Source: Paenibacillus mucilaginosus 3016 (GTDB lineage: Bacteria > Bacillota > Bacilli > Paenibacillales > NBRC-103111). Taken from it: a DNA stretch of 64,000 nt. The notes below the pieces were generated by a model. The model was not told the DNA's origin. It saw only the letters and a list, made by a program, of their open reading frames with translations, and did not search any database. The stretch spans positions 2,188,001 to 2,252,000 of the forward strand of contig NC_016935.1 in NCBI RefSeq assembly GCF_000250655.1, read 5' to 3'. A program made the position numbers and the translations under genes. Each line of letters starts with the position of its first letter. Within the stretch, counting starts at the first letter, position 1. This document shows, one piece after another, positions 31,891-39,585 of the stretch.

Positions 31891-32733
31891 ATGAACGAAT
31901 GGAGATGGATCCGCAGCGGGTTGTCCGCTCCGGATTACAATATGGCTGTAGATGAAGCGATTCTGACCGCGCACAGCGAAGGCCGGGTGCCGCCGACCGT
32001 GCGCTTCTATGGATGGAACCCGCCGACCCTGTCGGTAGGGTACTTTCAGAAGGCGCAGACGGAAGTGGATTTCGGCGCCCTGGAGCGCCAGGGTATCGGC
32101 TTCGTGCGACGGGCGACGGGCGGCCGGGCGGTGCTTCACGACCGCGAGCTGACGTACAGCATGATCGTCTCCGAGCAGTACGAAGGCATCCCGCGCAGCG
32201 TGACGGAGGCTTACCGGGTGCTGAGCCAGGGGCTGCTGCTCGGGTTCCGGCGACTGGGGCTGGCCGCTGACATGGTGCAGCTCGAGAGCGAGGAGGACAA
32301 GAGCCAGTACGCGTCGATGGGCTCGGCGGCCTGCTTCGATTCGCCGTCCTGGTACGAGCTCGTAGTCGAGGGACGCAAGATTGCGGGCAGCGCGCAGACC
32401 CGGCAGAAGGGCGTCGTGCTGCAGCACGGCTCGATCCTGCTGGATCTCGACGCGGACCAGCTGTTCGGGCTGCTGAAGTTCGCCAGCGAGCGGGTGGGCG
32501 AGCGGATGAAGGCCCAGTTCCTGCGCAAGGCGGTCGCGATCAACGACCTGCGGCAGGCGGCCGGCCTGCCGGACGTGACGCCGGCCGAAGTCGAGGAGGC
32601 GTTCGCCCACGGCATCGCTGAAGGCCTCGGCATCCGGCTGGTGCCGGGCGAGCTGACGCCCTGGGAGGCGGAGCTGGCGGAGCGGCTCGTCGCGGAGAAG
32701 TACGGGAACCCGGAGTGGAATCTGCGCCGGTAG
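31891..32733 (+). CDS. lipM: Octanoyl-[ACP]:protein N-octanoyltransferase LipM
   Basis: LipM moves octanoate from acyl carrier protein to GcvH, the first step of lipoate assembly in Bacilli. The 280-residue product is of usual length and shows the family sequence: NMAVDEAILTAH, the RRATGGRAVLHDRELTYS loop, the catalytic Cys (residue 148) in SAACFDSPSWYELVVEGRKIAGSAQTRQ, and GVVLQHGSILLDLD. The ATG at 31891 follows AGGAGGATGAAAGA; the longer in-frame start at 31759 is rejected. In B. subtilis lipM lies close to yqhG-yqhH and the gcv operon; here gcv is absent from the interval. Confidence 0.92.
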   Translation: MNEWRWIRSGLSAPDYNMAVDEAILTAHSEGRVPPTVRFYGWNPPTLSVGYFQKAQTEVDFGALERQGIGFVRRATGGRAVLHDRELTYSMIVSEQYEGIPRSVTEAYRVLSQGLLLGFRRLGLAADMVQLESEEDKSQYASMGSAACFDSPSWYELVVEGRKIAGSAQTRQKGVVLQHGSILLDLDADQLFGLLKFASERVGERMKAQFLRKAVAINDLRQAAGLPDVTPAEVEEAFAHGIAEGLGIRLVPGELTPWEAELAERLVAEKYGNPEWNLRR

Positions 32734-32794
32734 GGGCTTGCGGCTGCTGCTTTCGGCCGTATGTGCCTGCGATGGCTGCGGCCCTGTAAACAAC

Positions 32795-32838
32795 AATCCC
32801 CCGGAGAGAAGCATGAGCTTCCACTCCGGGGGATTTTC
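32795..32838. terminator. Terminator between lipM and the convergent transaminase gene
   Basis: AATCCCCCGGAG pairs with CTCCGGGGGATT, with a nested GAAGC/GCTTC hairpin, followed by TT. It can serve both directions. Confidence 0.82.
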
Positions 32839-32932
32839 TGTGCGGCATATGGCTGCAGCCCTTGGCCGCCCGCAGGCTTTCGCTTTTTCGCCATAATTGC
32901 CTGTTGCAAAGAGGGGCCTGCGTGGTAAATAA

Positions 32933-33778
32933 TCAGGAACGTATGGCTTCCGAGAAGGCTTCCTGCAGACGCCGGGTGACCGGTCCGGGCTGTCCTCCGG
33001 AGACCGGCAGGCCGTCTACGGAGACCACCGGAGTCACTTCCACGGTCGTTCCCGTGATGAAGACCTCGTCCGCTGCCTGGAGCTCGTCCAGGGTGAACGG
33101 TCTCTCTTCAGCCGGGATGCCGAGCCGTTCGGCCAGCCGGAGCATGACCATGCGCGTAATGCCGTGGAGAATGAGATGATTGGCCGGATGCGTGATGATC
33201 CGGCCGTTCTTGACGATGGCGGCGTTGGAGGCGCTGCACTCGGTGACGGTTCCCTGGCGGTGCAGGATGACATCGTCGGCACCCTGGGAGAGCGCATGCT
33301 GCTTCGCCATCGTATTGGCGAGCAGGTTCAGCGTCTTAAGGTCGCATCGCAGCCAGCGGATGTCATCCATCGTAACGGTACGGATGCCGTTCTCCATGGC
33401 GGCGAGCGGACGCTTCAGATCGCCCGCATAAGCCATAAGGACTGGCTCGGCCCCTTGGGGGAAGCTGTGGGCGCGCGGAGCGATGCCCCGGGTGTATTGG
33501 AGATAGACGGTGCCTTCCTGCACCTGATTGCGCTTGACGAGCTCGTTCAGGCCGTCCAGCAGCTCTTGTTTGGACAAGGGCAGCGTCATATGGATGGCCT
33601 CCGCCGTCCGGACGAGCCGGTCGTAATGGGCATCCGCCTCAAACAGCTTGCCGTGATAGACGCGGATGACCTCGTAGGCGCCGTCGCCGAAGTAATAGCC
33701 CCGGTCCTCGGGCGAGATGCGCACTTCGTCCTTCGGCAGGAATTGATTCTGGTACCAGTAGATTTGAGTTTGAGACAT
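32933..33778 (-). CDS. dat: D-amino acid transaminase (fold type IV PLP enzyme)
   Basis: The 281-residue protein matches D-alanine/D-amino acid aminotransferases that make D-glutamate for peptidoglycan. Visible features: IYWYQNQFLPKDEVRISPEDRGYYFGDGAYEVIRVYHGKLFEADAHYDRL, the PLP lysine region DLKTLNLLANTMAKQHALSQGADDVILHR, then VTECSASNAAIVKNGRIITHP and the phosphate-binding ITGTTVEVTPVV. The ATG at 33778 follows AGGAGGAGCAGCCGT. A close alternative is branched-chain transaminase, but the DLKTLNLL motif and the length favour Dat. Confidence 0.88.
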   Translation of the reverse strand: MSQTQIYWYQNQFLPKDEVRISPEDRGYYFGDGAYEVIRVYHGKLFEADAHYDRLVRTAEAIHMTLPLSKQELLDGLNELVKRNQVQEGTVYLQYTRGIAPRAHSFPQGAEPVLMAYAGDLKRPLAAMENGIRTVTMDDIRWLRCDLKTLNLLANTMAKQHALSQGADDVILHRQGTVTECSASNAAIVKNGRIITHPANHLILHGITRMVMLRLAERLGIPAEERPFTLDELQAADEVFITGTTVEVTPVVSVDGLPVSGGQPGPVTRRLQEAFSEAIRS

Positions 33779-34043
33779 ACGGCTGCTCCTCCTGTCATAC
33801 AATAAGCCAAGGGTGGGGAACATATGTTTGACTGAGTCCCCGTTGCTTGTGTATTATGAGTTCAAGACTACCAATCCCAAGGGATGTTTGTCAAAAGACT
33901 CTATGGTGATATTTGCCTGACAGCGGGGGCCCGTTTGTCGAAATTCCTTATTTCAGCACGAACGAGAAAGAGAGCGCGGGAGAGAAAATGCAAGAGAATC
34001 GGACGGCAGCTTGTACTAAATCCCGAAATTCGCTGATTTTCCA

Positions 34044-34096
34044 TTAGAAACACTACATATTGTATTGTATAATCGTATCTCAACCAGATATTGTAC
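34044..34096 (+). promoter_or_regulatory. Sigma-A promoter with two NrdR boxes for nrdJ
   Basis: The -10 box TATAAT (34068-34073) has a weak -35 (TTAGAA, 34044-34049). Two NrdR-type boxes, ACACTACATATTGTAT (34050-34065) and CAACCAGATATTGTAC (34081-34096), fit acaCwATATaTwGtgt. Their starts are 31 bases apart, the three-turn spacing usual for NrdR pairs. They overlap the spacer and the transcription start region, so repression is expected when dATP is high. Confidence 0.8.
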
Positions 34097-34129
34097 ATTC
34101 CATGATCTTACATACAGGAGGTTGTTGTT

Positions 34130-36745
34130 GTGAAGACCGTACAGCAGACCAAATTGGAAGGCTTAAGCGAGAAAATTTTCCTTGACCGTTATGCGATGAA
34201 AGACGCCGATACATCGAAGACGAAGGTGGGCGACACCGTTCTCGTGCTGACGAAGGACGATCCGAAGTTTCCGGCGAAGGAAGTCGGCGAAGTCATCGAG
34301 CGTCAGGGAAATACCGTACAGGTGCGCACACGCAGCGGGGAGGTTGTCGAATCCTCCGTCGAGAAGCTGACGCTGACCCGCGAGAAAACCCCGCAGGAGA
34401 TGTGGGACCGCTTGGCTGCTGCGATGGCTTCGGTGGAAGCAACACCCGAGAAGCAACAAGAGTGGACCGAGAAATTCCGCTACGTGCTCGACGACTGGAA
34501 GCTTGTTCCCGGCGGCCGGATTGCGGCGGGTGCGGGTGCGAGCGACGAGCTTACGCTGTTCAACTGCTACGTGATTCCATCCCCGCATGACAGCCGTGGA
34601 GGCATCATGGCCACGCTGTCCGAGATGACCGAGATTATGGCCCGCGGAGGCGGCGTAGGGATCAACCTCTCCTCGCTCCGTCCGCGCCGCTCCATCGTCC
34701 GCGGCGTTAACGGTTCGTCCTCCGGCGCAGTTTCGTGGGGCGGGCTCTTCAGCTATGCCACCGGCCTCATCGAGCAGGGCGGAAGCCGCCGCGGCGCGCT
34801 CATGCTCATGATCAACGACTGGCATCCGGACGTGGTCGATTTCATCACCGTCAAGCAGACGATGGGGCAGATCACGAATGCGAACCTGTCCGTTTGTGTG
34901 AGCAACGGCTTCATGAAGGCTGTGAAGGAAGACCTCGACTGGGAACTCGTGTATCCGGACACGGCTGATCCGGAGTACGACGATGTGTGGGACGGCGACC
35001 TGGAGAAGTGGAAGAAAGCCGGCCGCAATGTGATTCCTTACCGTACGGTCCGGGCGCGCGACGTATGGCATACGATTATCGAATCCGCCTGGAAGTCCGC
35101 CGAGCCGGGCGTCGTGTTCATGGAGTACTACAACCAGATGTCGAACTCCTGGTACTTCAACCCGATCATCTGCACGAATCCGTGCGGTGAGCAGGGGCTG
35201 CCGGCTTGGGGCGTCTGCAACCTGTCCGCGATCAACCTCTCGAAGTTCTACGACGAAGAGAAGCACGACGTCGCCTGGGACGAGCTCGCGAAGACCGTCC
35301 AGTACTCGACGCGCTTCCTCGACAATGTCATCGACAAGACGCCGTACCACTTCGAGGAGAACCGGATCAACCAGCAGGGCGAACGCCGCGTAGGCCTCGG
35401 GTCCATGGGTCTGGCCGAGCTGATGATCAAGCTCGAGATCCGTTACGGCAGCCCGGAATCGCTTGAGTTCCTCGACAAGCTGTACGGCTTCATGGCGAAG
35501 GAAGCTTACCTCGCTTCCGCCGACATTGCGGAAGAGAAGGGCTCCTTCCAGCACTTCGAGGCCGAGCCGTTCCTGCAGAGCGGCTTCATGAAGAACATGG
35601 TGGCCACGTTCCCAGAAGTGGGGGCGGCGATCAAGAAAAAGGGTATGCGCAACGTTACGGTCATCACCCAGGCGCCGACCGGCTCCACGGGCACGATGGT
35701 CGGCACCTCGACCGGTATCGAGCCTTACTTCGCCTTCGAGTACTACCGCCAGAGCCGTCTCGGCTTCGACAAGCAGTACGTGCCGATCGCCCAGGAGTGG
35801 AAGGACGCGCATCCGAACGAAGATCTGCCGGCTCACTTCGTGACCGCGATGGATCTTTCGGCGGAGGACCACATCCGTGCGCAGGCGGCCATCCAGAAGT
35901 GGGTCGACAGCTCGATCTCCAAGACGGCAAACTGCCCGGCGGACTTCACGGTCGAAGAGACGAAGCGCCTCTACGAGCTGGCGTTCGACCTCGGCTGCAA
36001 GGGCGTGACGATCTACCGCGACGGCTCCCGCGACGTGCAGGTGCTCTCCACCGAGAAGAAGGAAGACAAGGCGGAAGCGGTCAGCGCACCTGCTGCGGAC
36101 ACGGCCGCTGCTGAAGTGGCTCCTGCTGCAGCGCCGGCTTCCGATGCTTCGCTGAACAGCCTGTCCAAGACGCTGGCAGTGAACATCGACGCGAAGACGG
36201 AGAAGGTCTTCGACAAGGAATACAAACGCCGTCCGCAGGTGCTGCGCGGGGCGACTTATAAGTTCAACACGCCGTTCGGCATGGCTTATATCACGATTAA
36301 CGACATGAACGGCTCCCCGAGCGAGATCTTCCTCAACGTGGGCAAAGCCGGTTCCGACGTGTTCGCGATGTCCGAAGCGCTCGGCCGCGTCTGCTCGCTG
36401 TTCCTGCGCTACGGCGATCACGGGAACAAGGTGGATCTGCTCGTGAAGCACCTTAAGGGCATCGGCGGCTCCGGTGCGATCGGCTTCGGCGCCAACCGCG
36501 TCGAGTCCATTGCCGACGCGGTTGCGAAGGCACTCGAATCGCATGGCGAGTTCACCGACAGCGCCGATGAGCTCATCACGGCGACGCAGGAGATCGACGT
36601 GATCCACGAGACGCCGGCCCAGTACGCGGTGACCCGCAACGCGGCCACGTCGCTGGACCTGTGCCCGTCGTGCGGCTCCGCTTCGCTGATCAACAGCGAA
36701 GGATGCAAGAACTGCTCCAACTGCGGCTACAGCCGCTGCAGCTAA
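34130..36745 (+). CDS. nrdJ: Vitamin B12-dependent (class II) ribonucleotide reductase
   Basis: The enzyme reduces ribonucleotides to deoxyribonucleotides using adenosylcobalamin to start the radical. The 871-residue protein has the catalytic barrel with FNCYVIPSPHDSRGGIM, ARGGGVGINLSSLRPRRS, the loop ICTNPCGEQGLPAWGVCNLSAINLSKF, and TQAPTGSTGTMVGTSTGIEPYFAFEY. A linker rich in Ala (near residues 645-680) leads to a C-terminal region ending with a cysteine cluster (CPSCGSASLINSEGCKNCSNCGYSRC) that probably takes part in re-reduction. The GTG start follows AGGAGGTTGTTGTT. Tandem NrdR boxes overlap its promoter. No B12 synthesis operon is seen, but cbiZ salvage is encoded at 15.6 kb. Confidence 0.95.
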   Translation: MKTVQQTKLEGLSEKIFLDRYAMKDADTSKTKVGDTVLVLTKDDPKFPAKEVGEVIERQGNTVQVRTRSGEVVESSVEKLTLTREKTPQEMWDRLAAAMASVEATPEKQQEWTEKFRYVLDDWKLVPGGRIAAGAGASDELTLFNCYVIPSPHDSRGGIMATLSEMTEIMARGGGVGINLSSLRPRRSIVRGVNGSSSGAVSWGGLFSYATGLIEQGGSRRGALMLMINDWHPDVVDFITVKQTMGQITNANLSVCVSNGFMKAVKEDLDWELVYPDTADPEYDDVWDGDLEKWKKAGRNVIPYRTVRARDVWHTIIESAWKSAEPGVVFMEYYNQMSNSWYFNPIICTNPCGEQGLPAWGVCNLSAINLSKFYDEEKHDVAWDELAKTVQYSTRFLDNVIDKTPYHFEENRINQQGERRVGLGSMGLAELMIKLEIRYGSPESLEFLDKLYGFMAKEAYLASADIAEEKGSFQHFEAEPFLQSGFMKNMVATFPEVGAAIKKKGMRNVTVITQAPTGSTGTMVGTSTGIEPYFAFEYYRQSRLGFDKQYVPIAQEWKDAHPNEDLPAHFVTAMDLSAEDHIRAQAAIQKWVDSSISKTANCPADFTVEETKRLYELAFDLGCKGVTIYRDGSRDVQVLSTEKKEDKAEAVSAPAADTAAAEVAPAAAPASDASLNSLSKTLAVNIDAKTEKVFDKEYKRRPQVLRGATYKFNTPFGMAYITINDMNGSPSEIFLNVGKAGSDVFAMSEALGRVCSLFLRYGDHGNKVDLLVKHLKGIGGSGAIGFGANRVESIADAVAKALESHGEFTDSADELITATQEIDVIHETPAQYAVTRNAATSLDLCPSCGSASLINSEGCKNCSNCGYSRCS

Positions 36746-36756
36746 TGGATACGTAG

Positions 36757-36783
36757 GAGAGGCCTTCGGGCCTCTCTTTTTTT
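36757..36783 (+). terminator. Terminator of nrdJ
   Basis: GAGAGGCC-TTCG-GGCCTCTC with a stable UUCG tetraloop is followed by seven T. Confidence 0.92.
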
Positions 36784-36811
36784 AATTGATTAGATAGTTT
36801 GTTGAACCCCA

Positions 36812-37264
36812 TGTGTGCCTACAACCTGGGGATCTGGCCAGAATGCTGTCGAGCGGCTTCGTAAACGGCTTGGTAATATAGGAGACCAGCTCCATAATCA
36901 CGCGCACGGCATCGATCTGAGTGAACCGTATCATCGACCTCAGCTGCATTGCAATGAACTGGTGCAAAAAGGCGTAGGGTCAGGAATTACGCTCATGCGA
37001 GATTACATGGGGGATGAAGTGCTTACGGTGTCTTTGACCAGATCGAAGGAGGTCACGCAGCGCATGCGGAACGTGAACGATCTCCCTAGGCTTCGGGTAT
37101 AGCCATGACGAAGGGGGAGGGGGGGCAGCCGCGCACACACGATCCATGCAGCCACGAATGTCACGACGAAGATTTATGAGGTGTGCACGGAAATCTTCAA
37201 ACAGAATTACCGCGGCCGTTCCGTTCGAAACGTACATGTGTCGATTTTCCCTTTTTTATACTGA
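36812..37264 (+). pseudogene. Remnant of a Y-family DNA polymerase (UvrX/YqjW-like)
   Basis: Three pieces in shifted frames match the C-terminal half of DinB/UvrX-type translesion polymerases. One reads LRKRLGNIGDQLHNHAHGIDLSE and QKGVGSGITLMRDYMGDEVLTVSL. The next, in another frame near 37090-37130, reads LGFGYSHDEGGGG. The last, near 37151-37264, reads TNVTTKIYEVCTEIFKQNYRG and VRNVHVSIFPFLY before the stop. The palm domain with catalytic residues is absent and there is an internal deletion, so it is a decayed fragment. It lies directly after the nrdJ terminator. Confidence 0.75.
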
Positions 37265-37400
37265 TTCACCAAAAGGCTCGCTTTGACCGGTTGAATTAAT
37301 CCAATCTTAATAGTCAAAAAAATGTAAAATATAGTGAACTTTTAAAAAAATATGATATATATTATCCAAGTGACAAAATACAAAAGGATAGAGGTTATTT

Positions 37401-37910
37401 ATGAAAAAGTTCACACTCATTTTGTCTGCGGCACTGATGCTTCAATTCTCCATCGTCTCTGCAGCTTTTGCAAAGAACACTCTTGTTAATGGTGAAACAC
37501 TTCGTAAAGGGCAGACGTTACAGTCGAATAACGGAGTTTATTCTCTGCAATTTAAGACCGATGGAAACCTTGTACTTTATAAGAATAATACTACGATGCT
37601 CTGGCAATCAGGTACTGCTGGGGCTCGTAAATATTTGACGACTTTCCAAGGTTTTCAATTTTATACCTATCCAGAGATTTTAGAATTGTATAACGGATCA
37701 ATTCAAATAATCGATGATGTAACTTATTACGCGTTTTGGAAGTCAGATAATAAAGCATTCAGTACGATGTGGTATGGTCAGGGGAATGTCCCCACTAATC
37801 TTTATGGAGACAGGTTGGTCGTTCAAGATGATGGGAATCTAGTTCTCTATAATACATCGGCAAGCAGCAGCCCATATCCTGTTTGGGCTTCACATACAGG
37901 TGGACAATAA
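37401..37910 (+). CDS. Secreted bulb-type (GNA-like) mannose-binding lectin protein
   Basis: The 169-residue product has a signal peptide (MKKFTLILSAALMLQFSIVSAAFA), then a B-lectin domain. Two sugar-site motifs are visible: FKTDGNLVLY (residues 51-60) and VVQDDGNLVLYN (near 136-150), matching the QxDxNxVxY pattern, the second fully. Such domains bind mannose and occur in plant lectins, fungal and bacterial proteins and lectin-like bacteriocins. The gene is much richer in A+T than its surroundings and lies among decayed genes, suggesting transfer. The ATG follows AAAGGATAGAGGTTATTT. The role (adhesion, self-defence or competition) is open. Confidence 0.82.
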   Translation: MKKFTLILSAALMLQFSIVSAAFAKNTLVNGETLRKGQTLQSNNGVYSLQFKTDGNLVLYKNNTTMLWQSGTAGARKYLTTFQGFQFYTYPEILELYNGSIQIIDDVTYYAFWKSDNKAFSTMWYGQGNVPTNLYGDRLVVQDDGNLVLYNTSASSSPYPVWASHTGGQ

Positions 37911-38754
37911 GAATTAAGCAAGGGAACCGTGTTAAGTGAAATGAACTTTAATAATTAGACAACACTGTCTAGCCATTGGAGGTACATTTCATAAGATGCG
38001 GTTCTTTTACTTTGGTCGATGTTCTCAGCGCTACTTGCTACTTACCGCAGCCTAACTAAGAATGCAGATGGTACTGGAGGTCCGTATGGTACCGATGCAA
38101 GAAGATCCTCTATTGTAGAGCCTTCTTTCTGAGACAGGAATGATAAAAAATAATGATGTATGTGAAGTACATTCTTTTTTTTTCTTATTAACTTCATTGC
38201 AACATATTTTATTTTTCCGGAACCGAGCTATGTTAGGTCCTTTTGGTACTCTGTTTTTCTACTATTAGTTGTAGTTATTATGGATCTAATCAAGACAAAA
38301 AAAGAGTAAGTTATTTGGCGCTGCTGGGCATCTTTCGGTAGTGCCATTTTTTTTGATTTCCTCGCATGACAGCGTTCTCTTAACTGCAAGGAGCGGGAGA
38401 TATGGACTCCGAGCTATAACACGTCGGGATAAGGCAGTAGAGGATACGGTTGAGCGCAGAGCGGAACGTCGCGAGATGGCCGTCATCCTTGGGAAAACAC
38501 GATCAACCCCATGCCCACCGATAAACGTGTTTCCCACGTTCCCTTCCCTAACTACATACAGACGATCGTTGCCCGCCCATCATCCATTCGGTTTTCCTTC
38601 GAGAAAAATATGCGGACCCGGTCTTCACCGTTGCCAGCAAGGACTTGGTTGTTCCCTTACATGATCCTGTCCCTCCGAAGGTGTTCCCGCGATGGCCGGA
38701 CTTCCACCCAATCAGCAAACTCTACTGGAGCGGAGGCGTGCGATGGCTACCGGC
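37911..38754. other. Gene-poor region with no supported gene
   Basis: The first part is A+T-rich with a weak hairpin and T-run at 38153-38182 that may end the lectin transcript. From about 38340 the composition returns to the background and short open frames appear in three frames, for example RRDKAVEDTVERRAERREMA near 38420-38480 and VFLREKYADPVFTVASKDL near 38597-38660. They look like decayed coding DNA, but I cannot name the genes. Confidence 0.4.
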
Positions 38755-38914
38755 GCGGCTGGGTGACGATGCTGGTGATTCTACTCCTTTTGGGCCTAGT
38801 AAGCTGCCAGAGATAAGACGCACATTTGGAAGAATGCTTAGCGAATTCAAGGACTCGAGGAAAGAATCAGCGGAGGGGACTCACCAAAAAATACGGAAGG
38901 CTCGGGACCCCTAA
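38755..38914 (+). pseudogene. tatA remnant, frameshifted
   Basis: The frame GWVTMLVILLLLG at 38759-38800 gives the membrane helix, and one base shifted, FGPSKLPEIRRTFGRMLSEFK gives the hinge and amphipathic helix of TatA/E, the pore subunit of twin-arginine translocation. A T appears to be missing at about 38790, in the run that should read CTTTTTGGG. The N-terminus is not convincing and no tatC is adjacent, so this is a decayed copy. Confidence 0.7.
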
Positions 38915-38922
38915 ATAAAGCA

Positions 38923-39123
38923 TTGGGTGGCGGAATGATTCGGCAGCCTTGCGCGGGAATGGATATAAGTTCTATAAGTATATGTGGCGACTCATCAGGC
39001 GCCCATTTAGCCTTATTAGCAGGGCTTGACGCTATGGGGGACTTAGATGAACGGGTGGAGACTGCGGCGATGCCTTCACCAAATCATATCCGAAGAGCCA
39101 GGGGATTATCGTCGGCTGCATGA
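38923..39123 (+). pseudogene. Fragment of an alpha/beta hydrolase (esterase)
   Basis: The short frame contains ISICGDSSGAHLALLAGL, which matches the nucleophile elbow (GDSxGAHLA) of carboxylesterase-type alpha/beta hydrolases. The remainder of the enzyme is missing on both sides. It belongs to the decayed stretch after nrdJ. Confidence 0.6.
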
Positions 39124-39245
39124 CGGCCATTGCGAAAATAGGTACCTTCAAGGCAGCCGTCAGAAAAATAAGCTCAAGGACTATAGGCACTGTTCATGAG
39201 CATGCTTTGAAGAAAGGACCTTGCGTACCGTTCGAAGCATTATGA

Positions 39246-39288
39246 ACCGCCTTCTACCCTGGCATGCCGGGAGGAAGGCGGTCTTCTT
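39246..39288 (+). terminator. Terminator-like hairpin
   Basis: ACCGCCTTC and GAAGGCGGT form a 9-bp stem with a CCC/GGG inner stem, followed by CTTCTT. It separates the decayed region from the polysaccharide locus. Confidence 0.7.
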
Positions 39289-39585
39289 CATGCCGGAGAG
39301 ATTTTGGTAAGGATTACACGCCTGTTTAGTTACGAGGTGGTTGGATCGTTACTTTTTACACTCCGGATCGGGGCGTCTGCCGTGGTATGTTTGCCCCAAG
39401 AGAGGAGGCGAAGGGTTCCGTCCAAGCTGACCATGCAACGAAAGGGTTGATCTACAGGAGGTGAGAGCTTGAAGAAAGCTGCAGGCCGAATGGGCTGCAA
39501 CTTAAGGAGGGTTATTACACAACAATCGGAAAACGCTTACTTTGTGCTGAGAGTGAATGACTATTTTCATATCCGGAGGTTCTCC
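39289..39585 (+). promoter_or_regulatory. Upstream region of the polysaccharide lyase gene with a cre-like site
   Basis: No gene is supported here. GGAAAACGCTTACT (39528-39541) matches the CcpA cre consensus TGWAARCGYTWNCW except at the outermost bases, 45 bases before the lyase start. Carbon catabolite repression of the locus is inferred. A clear promoter was not found. Confidence 0.45.

Noticed and set aside
34163..36607. Very long minus-strand open frame (814 codons) opposite nrdJ
   Set aside because: It is a shadow of the strongly biased G+C-rich codon use of nrdJ; its translation is His/Arg/Val-rich and resembles no family.
38286..38537. 83-codon minus-strand open frame in the decayed region
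   Set aside because: Ser/Arg-rich translation with no recognisable motif, in a stretch of broken frames.
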